A DNA stretch of 64,000 nucleotides from Gavia stellata (Eukaryota; Chordata; Aves; Gaviiformes; Gaviidae), in the NCBI RefSeq assembly GCF_030936135.1, contig NC_082595.1:105441334-105505333 (forward strand), in the 5' to 3' direction. The notes below the pieces were generated by a model that worked only from the letters and a program-made list of their open reading frames with translations, searched no databases and was not told the origin of the DNA. Within the stretch, counting starts at the first letter, position 1; every line of letters starts with the position of its first letter. The translations under genes and the position numbers were made by a program. This document shows, in pieces, positions 37,301-49,300 of this stretch.

Positions 37301-40300
37301 GCTGGGGTCAGGCATCCTAAGGTAAGCCATCCCCTGTCATCTCTCAGAGCACTGGGAAGCAGCTGTTCAGATAAGTTTAGATAAGTAACGTTACACAGCT
37401 GAAACATAAATACTCACTACAGACTTGCACTGAGCTCTCTCTGTATATGCTTTGCTTTGTACAGACCATCATTCACCTGCTTGTTTAAAGAATTGCCACT
37501 AAATTGGACTAAATATTTTTGTGGAATTGTATGCTTTCTTTGCCATAATCACCTGAAAGGAATGAGTTAAATGAAGTAGAAATTTAGGTACACAATCAAA
37601 TAAGAAAAATGAGAATAAGGCTATCAAGAGTGGGAAACCTATTCGGAAAATAGCAAGAAGGGGAGGGGGAACCTGTTTGATGTAAACTTCATAGATGTGT
37701 TTAACATGATAAATGCTGAAATAGCTTTTCTTTAACTCGTAGCACAGTAGAGAACAACAGCTTAGTTCAATTATTTTCATTGAAAAGTGTTTCCTGCTTC
37801 AGGGAAGCAAAATAAGTTGTGGTCTGTTTCTTGGTTCTGTTACAGGGTTGTTCAAGTGGAGCAATCACTTGGGATATGTAAGGAGTGAAGGAGGGGGGAA
37901 AGAGGAAGCAGAATTGTAATATATGTAAACATTCCTGTGTGACCTATCTAATAATTAGTGACAGCTGTAGACATAGGTTCCTGGGTTTTCCCTCAGCTGG
38001 TTTGTATTTAGTAGTGAGCACACAATGAATGCTTATAGGTACTGTTATCCATACGACTTACATTAAACTAGTGTGGACATGCTGACATGAGCTGTAGTTT
38101 TCCTCAGATTACATTGGGTAGAATCCATTTAATGTGATACCATAAAATTTGGCTTTTTATGTTTTTGGGAAGAGTGGTATATTGAGGAATCTAGGTAAAA
38201 TGTCAGTGGTGCTTTCAAAACTAGCACCACGTAAGTGACACTTGAGTCTCCAAAGCATGATGCTGGTCCACACTCCATGCTTCTGCAAATGTTGGCATGG
38301 ATAAATCTTTCAGTGCTTCTTAGCTCAAATGCGAGTACTGTTATTAGCACAGGCTAAGATTTTGTATGTGATTATAACGGGAAAAGTGTTTTGGAATGTA
38401 TCAACTGTTAACTTGGCAATAGTTCTAGTTGTCTGGGTTTCCCTTTTTTAGGATAACATCGTTACAGGATGTGCACCGTGCCCACCAGAGGGAGTATGAA
38501 AAATATGTGGAGGACATTGAAAGTTCAAAGATGACTGTCCAGGAGTTAGAGAAGTCTTCGGATGCAGCGATGAATTACAAATTCTACAGGGCCATGAAAA
38601 CATATGTAGAAAACTTGATAAACTGTTTGAATGAAAAAGTAAGTATATTTTCCTCTTTTTTTTTTTTTTGATGATAAAGGTGCATTCTGTCAAAGATGAG
38701 TGGTTTTTGTTTGGAAATGATGAGGGACAGCATTCAGTTAAAAATGAGATTTATCAGAAATTTAATGTAGCAGGAAACAAAATACAGGGAAAACAAATCA
38801 ATCCTCACCTGAAGTGATGATCAAGCTGGTATAGGTATACTGACTTGAGCTGTGATCTCGCGTAGATTATGTTGGATGAAAACAAAATGTTATTGGAGGG
38901 AGTTTTCTGCAGGTCTGGTAACCAGAGCGCACTGAAGTTGAATGAGAGGTGGCGCTTAAATTACTTCTGGGATCTCCTGAAATGTCTTTACTCAGGGTTA
39001 CGTAACAGAGGTAGTAAGGATTTTGTGTTAGGTTTGAGTTGGGGTTGGGTTAGCAGAGCTCTGTGAGAGTTTGTCTATGTTATGGGCTGTGTCTGTTTCC
39101 TGAACTGCAAACCTTGTGTATTTAAAAATATAAAGACTGGGAGAAGGGGAGGAGCTGCCTAAACTTTGGCCTCAGTGAAAGTAAACTGCTATTATCCTCT
39201 ATAGATAGTGCTATCAAATCTAATTTATGTCACTTGATTGCATTGTAATTGTGAATTTCTTTATGTAACTTTAAAGAGAACAAATGTTAATGAATACATT
39301 TTCTTTAATGGCTAGTGGCTCAAAAGCAAACTGAAAGCAAACTAAGTGCACCAATAGTGTCCTGTTGAACCCTTTTATATGAAGTCTTAGGTAGTCCTGT
39401 GATGAGCAACTGGCATTTAGTTTGTGTTTTTCAGCCTTACAAAAAAGCCTGAAAAAGTCCAGTGACCGGGAACTTCATTTTCAGTCTATGATACTTGGGT
39501 TCTAATTTCACGGCTATACTGAAAACCCATGGAAATTGTTTTTTGCTCATTCTTTTGCGATTTTAATTAATTGAAAACCTGATTACTTTTTACTATATTT
39601 CAGCTGAAATACATTAATGATCTAGAATTGGCTGTACATGTACTGCTTCAGCAACGAGCCGTGAGAGTATTGAAACGAAGGCAAGATGAGCTGAAAAATG
39701 AATCTGCTTATATTCAGCATCTGACAAGTGAGTATGAAGTTAGAAGTTATTTTCTTATTGAAACATTCACTCTTTGAGCAGAAATACACAGTTACTGTTT
39801 GGATGAAGTTTTTAATTTTCACCTTTGATCTCCTTTCCCCTTCCCATTGTCAGTAGGTGTGCTCTACTATACCTCAATTGAAATCCTTACCTCAGTGAGG
39901 CCCATGATACTATTTTTCTCTGGCTTAATAGTGAATGTAACATGACCAAGTACTTTGTCAATTTTTAGTTATTCAACTCAGGAATTTCCCATCAATATTT
40001 AAAAAGAAAAACTGAGTCAGTTTTCTAGTAGGTCTTCAGTTGGAGAAAGCTTGTTTATTATGCAATTCTGTGAATATATGAAAAAGCAGTGTGTTTACTT
40101 GGCAAGGTCACTTTTACATGAGAGTGCCTTTAAGACTATGTGTGTGCTCAGAATGGATATTTCAAACTAGCAGGTGACACTTACATGAAGGGAAGGACAT
40201 GAAGAAAGAAGCCATTTTGTGTAAGGGTTGTATCTAAAACAAAACAGTGTTTTTCAGTCCTTGTAGGAAAAATTACAATTTTCTCATCTCATATTTTCTT

Positions 40301-43300
40301 TCCACACTGATGTATTGTTTATATGCCATGTGAATCTTTAGCTGCTGCTGTTTAAAAAAACAAACAAAAAACCAAACCCTTTAAAACTATTCAGGCAAAA
40401 CTAAGAACAATGTGCTTGGAACTGCTAGGAACAGATGGAGGCCAGATGCACCAGTTTCTGGTAACTACTAATCATATGGGTTCAGTCTTCTCACTACGCA
40501 GGATAAACTGCTGATTAGAGCAAGCTAGCAGCGTGGATGATTTTATAAAATGGTGTAGTAGACTGACAGCGGGTGTTAAGAAAAAAAGGTAGTGCCATAA
40601 TAGTTGCCATGAAAATTATTTTACTTCTACCTCATTACAAATGAGACTGTACTCAGATATTTAACAGCACTTTTAATTGCTTTTTATGTTCCTAGTTGTA
40701 TTTAACACAGTGGAAAGGCTGTTTTTTCTTCTATGACAATACTTCAGTAGTAGTACACTTTTTTCTTCTTGGCATGTTGTGCACATGTCAGCCAGCTAAT
40801 AGTGATACAAATGAATGGCCCAACTAGAAAATGCTTCTGGTTTCTACTTCTGTGTTGGACTTGAGTCAGAGTAGGGGTAATTGGGGTCACACAGTCAGTG
40901 AGTGACCACTCAGATGTCAGCTCTCCACTGTCTCCTGTTAGTCTTGAAATCTAAATGCGATGATTTTGAAAAGTGTAAATCGGGGTTTTAAGTTCCATTA
41001 CAGTGTTGGAACTGAACCTCAAAAGTTATTCTAATTTATTACATGGTTTCATTTTTGACATACAGGATGAAAGTAGGTTCCTGTGCTTGCCTTTTGCACT
41101 GCTAAGGACCTACTGTGGAAGCCACTAATGTCCTTTTCCAGGATTGGGAAGCAATGAGCGTTGACTGGAATGTCATCAAACTCACCTTTTCATGAACTGC
41201 TATAAGGGAACAACCATATCTGACTATATGCAGTTAACAAGTAATATTTACTGTGGCTTACTCCGGAATCTGTTAAGAGTTTTGATTAGGAGAATTGGTT
41301 TTTCTTTGGCTGTTTTCCAAATGAAGAACAATAGAAGGAGAATCTGTGTTTCCTGTTTGAGAAAATAGGAACTTTAAAATCATACCATTTTATTTTTCGG
41401 TGTTTCTGTCTTCTGATAGGTGGGAATGACAAACCAACTAATGGTGGATTGGACGGTGATGAGAAGACACAGCTTCTGGAAATGTGTGAACATCGAAGGT
41501 AGGTATTATGTATGTGTATGCTTAACTCTGTGCTGTACACTGGCATTCTATCATTTATGCAGTAATGAATGTAAACCTGTAGGATTACTAAATGGGATTA
41601 TACAAAAAATACGTATTTGCTTTCCAAAACTCAAAGTACTTGGAGACCATCTATTTGTTAGTGTTGTTCTCTTCGTGTTGATTTGAAACTGAATGCTAAT
41701 AGATCTTGTTATTTTAAAATAACAAGTTTTAAGTGAGGCTGTTTACAAACTATATGACAGAGACTTTTCTGTCCTGTTGTAATAAATAAAATTGTGACCT
41801 TTAATACAAAAATATATTTTTGTATTATTTTATAGATAGCAAAAAAAGTCAGGCAGTATTGTTTTTGCTGGGGGTGGTGGTGGCAGCAAGTGAAGCAAAG
41901 CTATATCTAGCCCCTCCCCTCCTGTCAGTGTAGGCCAGATACTACATATTTGATATTATAGTGTTCAGAGACTGCTACTGATTTTTTCCAAAGTTATTTG
42001 GAGCTTTGAAAGTTTTCCAGTTGCATTGGTGCCTCAACTCATAACTGTACTTTGAAGTGGCAAGAACTTTGGCATTTTAGTGGATGAAAAATGGGAAAAT
42101 AAGAAATTTCACTTGAAGCAGTTAACCTTTTGCTAGTTGATATAAATAACTGTATGAAATTATTTATACATATGATTTTCATATCATATATCATTTTCCT
42201 GTGGCAGAGATGCAAGCTATTGATTTTGCAGCCTGTTATGATTCTTGGTGTCAATGACAATAGTTTTTTGAGCCCAACTGGCACTTGGGTGCTATCACAG
42301 TTTTTATGTGGGTTGTTGCACAGGTGATCCAGAACTGAGATGTCGGACTGAGAGCTCAGTAGTTTCCTGTACACTAAAACTGTCAGAGACAGTGTCCAGT
42401 ACCATGCTAGATGTTTAGTGTTCCAGGTGGGATGAGTTGTTAGTTTCATCAGTGGGAATGAGGTGATGTGAGTGTTATTACATGGCTCGTAGACAGGATC
42501 AGAGACATTGGTCTAACCTCTTTTATGTCAGTTCCCAAAGCCCCTCATTCTTCCCCAGTTTCTGTGTCCTTACGGTTACATAATTACTGTTGGTCCCTGA
42601 TTGCGGTTCCTTAGGCTGTTGCTCTCACAACCTGCTTTTAGTACATTTTTTGAAGTTGGATTATTTTTCATTAAGCTTCCTTCTGCATACAAGGGGAGGA
42701 TAACTCATCTGAGTTCATTACAAAATACAGGACTTGCAGACGGCAAGTGAGAGAGTCTTCAGGAGAGGCTGATCACCATGAAGGCATGTCGAGTGATGAT
42801 GAGCTGATTCTGACAGAGGTGACTGAGTTCCAGAAGAGCAAAGGTTGGTACAAGTCTTACTGTGATGTCCTAAACAAAATCTCTTTCTGATATTTTGTAA
42901 TGATTTTCGGTTTTTTAGGAAAGGTGAAGAAATACTTCATTTGAGTTACATATCCTTAGTTACACACTGTAGAAAAGAATTGCATTCAGACAGTTCTGAC
43001 TAATGACTTGGAAAGAATAGGTGTATGGTTGCAGATTTCTTTTGGTATGAGTTATGTCATGGTGGCATTACACACCACTGTTTCAATTAGAAGTAAGCTC
43101 TCCTAGATTATGCCAAAGCTGCTCTGACAGTACTCAATGCAATGCTACAACGTGTTTTGTATAATCAATTCTTTTTCTGAAGATAAGAGTGAATTAAAGG
43201 TTGGCGTTTTAATTATCCTGAATGGGTGAAAAGGAGTGGGGAAAGGCATAATACCTTTTCTCCAGATAACAGCAGAAGGGTTTTCATGCCTGAAACTTTT

Positions 43301-46300
43301 ATCACTGTGGCATAAACTTTGAAACATATAAGTCTGTGGAATAGATCATGAAGAAACTTGCCTTTTTTGGTCTTCTGAGAGTGTTTTTTTCTGAAACTGG
43401 GTTTTCCAGGGAGCTGGTTTTAAAACCTGTTTCAGTGTCAGGTGTGTCAAAGATAAATGAAAAATGCGATTATCATACAGATATTTCTTGTGTCCTATAG
43501 ATGCATAAACTCTCCAGCTTATGCCTCAATAAGTTCTGTGATTGTTTCTTTTTATTCCCAATGAATATTATCCATAGATAACGTTTTAGAGGATAGTAGG
43601 AAAGTCTTTGAAGATGTACATGCAGATTTTTGTGACATCAGAAAAATCCTGTTGAAATTCCAGGAATGGAAAGAGAAGTTTCCTGACTCTTACTGTGATG
43701 CTTACATCAGTTTCTGCCTGCCTAAGCTATTAAATCCATTGATCAGAGTTCAGTTAATAAATTGGAATCCTCTTGAGGTAAGTGCATCAGATGACTTTTT
43801 TTTCTTCAAAAGTTGTATGTGTGTTTGTGTATTATGTATTAATATTAAAAATGAGATTTTTTTTTTCTATGCATAGCACAGTGCATTAGGAATGAATAGA
43901 GAGATACTGTTGTTGGTCTCGGAAAGTGAAGCATGTGGTTGGAATCTTCTTAACTTTCTCCTTTCCCCTTACTTACATCCACTTTTGCAACACCCCTTGT
44001 AAAAAGAATTCTTCTCGTGAGTTCTTTGAAGACACTTTAACAATCCCACCCTTTCTAGTGTTAAATCTAGTTTTCCTGATTTGCTGTTTTGGCCTGTTCA
44101 GTGATGAGGGTGGATCTGAAATTAAGTGGGAATCTGTGGTATCATTGGATGGAGCTATTCTTTTAATCTTGACCAGCTGAACAACTAACAGGAATGATCT
44201 TTCAGCAAAATTTTACCGAGTTGGAAGAGATGCCCTGGTTCAGAGCTATAGAAGAATTCAGTGATGCCAAAAACACACCTGAATCAAAAAGGGATGATGA
44301 TCCTGATCAAGAAGTTTTGCCTAGAGTGATTGGAAAAACTATTCTTCCAAAAATTACAGGTATAGTAAGATTGTCTTGAAAATGTTCTCTGGAGCTGGGT
44401 AATCAAACCTTAAATAACAGCGATAGCTATCAAATAATGTTAGTTATATAATGGTGCTCCAAGATGTAGTGATTACGTAGTTCCATGGAGTGAGGCTAAG
44501 GTAGCCTCTTTTTTTAGCTTTTTATATGTTTGCTTCTGTTACATTGTAATGCCTTGAAACTAGAGCAGGAAACTACTTGCATACTGTGAATGAAATGAGT
44601 TCCTATTTTTTTTTTTTCAGTATTTGTAAAGAATATGTGGGATCCATTATCTACTTCGCAGACAAAGAACCTTGTACAGCTTTGCAATAACATCTTTGAA
44701 AAACAAGACCTTTCCAAAAATGAATGCAGTCGAGCAAAAGAGGTAAAAGCTGCTGTGGTATCGGGGAAGGGAGAACTTCATCCACTGTGTGTACTTTCTG
44801 TGCATGCGCCTATGGGCAATTAGAACTTTGTCCTGCAGTTGTTCAGATCTGATTACTTGTTTGTTTTGTCACTTAATATAAAGAAGATTTAACAGTTGAA
44901 CTTCCATCTCTCTGATGCTCTCGTTACTGAAGATGATGGGAGATGGGACACTCTTGAGGCAGAAATTAGCTCCTGTTCCTAGAAAAATTGTGCCTGTACC
45001 TATCAAGAATCTGATCATAGATCTAATCCTGCTTCATCCCAATAACAATGGTTAGAATTCAGATTTGCATTTAATTATCTTTCAAAATTTGAGCTTTAAA
45101 TGCCAGTAATGCTCCAATGGTCAACTACTTAAGCTTTTATTTATAAAGCAGATCTAGAATTTTAAAACTTGAAAATCGCCAAAGGTTAATTGGCTAGGAG
45201 AAAGACTACTTTGTAATCTTAGCGATCTTTTTAATAATTACTTTTATACACATGGTCACTCTAGCATGCCCTTCTTCAGCCTGATTCTGGTTTTATTCTG
45301 ATGTAAATCTGGAGGTTTATCTAGTATAAAACTGGTGAAATGGGTAGATGTTTAGGACCTGAGTATGAAAAAAAATATTTTTAAGAAAATGTTTATGCCT
45401 TCCAACTGAGCCTTCCAAAGGTTGCTGATTTGAAACCATGATATTGTTTGTACAGAAAGTAAAGTAATCCAGAGCTTTAAATAAATAAATTGTAAAAAAA
45501 GCTTAAAAAAATGTAGGTGGCAATTTATGGCACCTAAAAACCTGTTGCCTAAAAACACATACTATTCTAGCTATGATGATTTTATTTTTTTTTACATAGG
45601 ACTTCCATAAAAAGCTGTGAAATTCTATGTTCAAAACTTCTTTTGTTGTTAATCTATGCAGTTTTCCTGCTAGCTGGCAAATTAACATGCATAAAGAGTT
45701 CCCAGTTAGGGAAAAAAATTGATCTTAAAAAAAAAAATATTCCTAACCCTATAGATAATTAGAGCTGTGATTTGTCTACTGTTTTTAATATATTCATGGT
45801 CTCAGTGTGTATTATATACAAGTGGTAACTACTTCATTCTAATTAGCATATTGCACTTCTAGATGAACAAAATAACTGTTGAAGTTGTTATAAATGGAAG
45901 ATGAAGTCTCTCTTGTGAGGACACATTAATAATTCTGTTTTTAATAGGATTTGATGAACATGGTTGTCCAAAGAATGAAGAAATCTGTGGAGGAAGATGT
46001 CTTTATTCCTCTGTATCCTAAAAGGTAAGCTGACTCTGGGACTTTATTTAAACTTTTTTAATTCCTACATATGTAGATGAACTATTGTATTAACAATTAA
46101 TACTCTTAATTGTAAATGAATAACTTCAATTATTGCCATAACCATTAACAGCTAATGGAACAAACATGCCTTCTACTGTTTTATTATAGGAAATGTTATG
46201 GAGCCTTGTTCCTGTTTATGAACTCTTTCTAATAAGAGTAACTTCACTGACTTATGCTTTTTTGCTCCTGTAACCAAAAGCCTTCCAGTATATGAGGTCC

Positions 46301-49300
46301 ACAGTCTGGTTTTAGCACAGCAACTTATATTTGAGCGCCGGTGTTAGTTTAGGCCTTCTGGTGTCATGTTCATATGTCCCCTGATTCCTCCTGTTATTCC
46401 TAAAATAGGGTTTATTTTGTTGATGTTTATTACTGGACACTTTCAAAGATGGGAATGAGTAGGAGTCTGGGAGATGTGGGGTTAAGATACAGCTAGAAGA
46501 GCAGCTTTGCTAAAGCTGGTGTAGGATGTTTGGTTCTAAGCAATGCTGTTCTGATCTGAATCCATGAAATGTAGGCATAAGTGTTTCCAATTGCTAATTT
46601 TATTGGAAATTTATTTCTTAGTAGTTGTATTATAATGGGTTCAAATTGACAGCTGATTCTCTGGACCTTTATTCTGGTTGTGGCTGTAGCTGCTGGAAGA
46701 GTGCCAGAATTAACATTCATCAGTATCTACAAGATCAGTTATCAGTTTACCATTTTGAAAAAGCAAACAAAAAATAAATACTTATTTTACCTTTTTTCTT
46801 CTTTCCATGACCAGCACTGTGGAAGACAAATCATCACTACGTGCAAAATTTCAGGACAGACGGTTTTGGTCAGCTGTTAAGGTAGAGAAAATACACCTGT
46901 TTTTTTCTTTGAAATGCATTTTAGTGAAAGTATATTTTTCAGTCAGTCAGGAAATAGATCTTCAGGCAAGTCTGATTCCTGGGTGAGTAATACATTTTTA
47001 TTAGGATGGATAACCATTTTTCTCAGTGAAGGATGTGTTCTCTGTGCCACCTGCATGTGATGACTTACGAATGAACTATAAATGACCATTTTATTTCTGT
47101 TTACCCAACTGGTACATCTTCTGCAAGAGACTTTGATCTGATCATCTGTTCCTGCTGGTTCAATTTTTTTTCCTTGAGTGGGTCAGCCAGGCCTCGTGGC
47201 TTACATCATTTTAATTAGTCATTGCTACTCTGCTAACAGGTTGTGACCCAACACTATGGGGACAGACAAGTTCTTTCGGGGATCCTGGGCAGAATGATGA
47301 CAACACTAAGTTGTAGTTAAACTAAAGCTTTATTTTTTAACAGGATTTTATAATCAGAATAGCACAGAATTTTATAATCAGAGTAGCACAAGATTTTTTA
47401 TAATCAGAATCACTGTAGCATGATTTTATAAGTAGCAAAGCATAGAATTTATAGCACGGTTTAGCTTATGGTTCCTAATCACCTGGACCCTCTGCAGATC
47501 AGGTTAAATCTTAATATTTGGCTTGCGGTATCAATATATCAGTCATAAACTAGACCCAAAACACATAAAAGAGTAAGAGTCACTCACTTGGTCCTCAGAG
47601 GAAGCAGAGGACAGTGGAGGCATTCCTGGCCACTGGGGGGGTGGTCACAGATTTTGCAGTCCAACAGCAGTTCTGGTTGAAGTCCCGGTTAGGACTTGTA
47701 ACTGCTTGATTTTGTAGACAGTGCTCTGTGTGCTGTTACGCTTCCCTGTTCTGTGATGAGGTCATCACCACCACCAGGTTGGCCGGGTACCTGGGGCCTT
47801 CAAGGCCAGTAAGGAGGGGGGTGGTCAGCCTGGTGCCCAGGAATTTTGAGGCTGACAGGGAGGGGAAGAATAAATCTGTTTGGTTCATCTATTTGGTACA
47901 CAGGACCTTGAGGGCCTGATAATGAGGAGAAAGGGGACCAATACATGACCAGCTCAGTCACAGAGAATGGCTGTTTGCCTCATAAAATGCCATTAGTTAC
48001 GCTAACCATTATTGTAGAATATAATCACCGCATGATCATATAAGCACATCAGTATGGTTTTACTTTTGGGGTGCTGAGTTGGGAATTTCTCAATGCCTGT
48101 GATTCAATTCCTACTTAAGATGTGGTTCCTCTGGGTGTAGATTTGGACTCTTCTTAAAGATGAGATTTAGATGCATAAAATGCCACTAAAATCTCAGACA
48201 ATATTCCCGGCCCCCTGCTATTCGTGATGCCTAGCCCTGCATAGGCTTCCTGTTGTCATGATGCAGAGCTTCCTTTCTGTTGAAAAGCCTGGAAAGTTGC
48301 ATGTGTTGAGGTCTGTTTGGAAAAGGACTTGCCACCTCTGCTCCTGGGGTGAGCTGCTGTGCAAGGAATCTGTCGTGGACAGGTGAAGAGAAAGAAAGAG
48401 GGAGTTTAATACTCTAGGGGTTAGGACACCTAGCAAAGACCAAGGCAGACTTGGGATTCTAGTCCCACCTTCTAGGACTGTGTGTTGGGTTTTCTTGTAA
48501 GTCAAACCTGTGTGTTTTCCCCTGCAGGTTGAAGCTTTCTCCTTTTACCTTTTGATTTGTCTTCACAGACACAGTGGTTGTCTTTGAAGGGGGGATAGTG
48601 GAGAGTAGTTTAAAGTGTTCTTGCTCTGTATATCTGTTGAATCGTTGTCACATCATTTTTTCTGAGTGGAGGTGTGAATTCAGTCACCCCAGGGTAAACA
48701 GTACTGCAACTCATCTCTCTTAACTCTTGGGACCTACTTAATACTTAGACTAGACTAACTCATCTGTGCTTGAGACTGCTCTCTAGCACTGAGACCCACT
48801 GCCATTGTGCAGCCCCCCATTCATGCTATTAAATGCTGTCTTTCGATACGGGTTGCCATCTTCACAATGGTTATTAGGAATGACCTCTAAACCATGCCCA
48901 GAAATTGTATGGAAGAATACTAATTGGCTTGGGTGAGAAGTGATCCAGGAACTCTTCTAATGCCAAAGTACAGATGATGGAAGTTCAGTGTTTGTACCTT
49001 GGTATTGCCTAACTTGCCTAGCATAGGTACAGTGTGTAGCTCAGAACGTGCTTCTTGTTACTGTGCTGTGTACTTTTCCTGGCCAGTGGAAGCACTCCTT
49101 TTTCCTTGATCTGTGTCTTAGTCGCTCATGCAGTTAGATGGAAGTGTCCCATCAGATACTCCAGAGAAATGTGCAAAGGTGGTGAGCTTTGTGAGTGCTT
49201 TTTGACTGGTGACTGCAAAGATGGCATGCTGTGTCTGTGAGGGTAAAACACCTTGAGGTTAACAGTGACCTTAAAATTAACCTATTCTGAGTTAAGGGAA

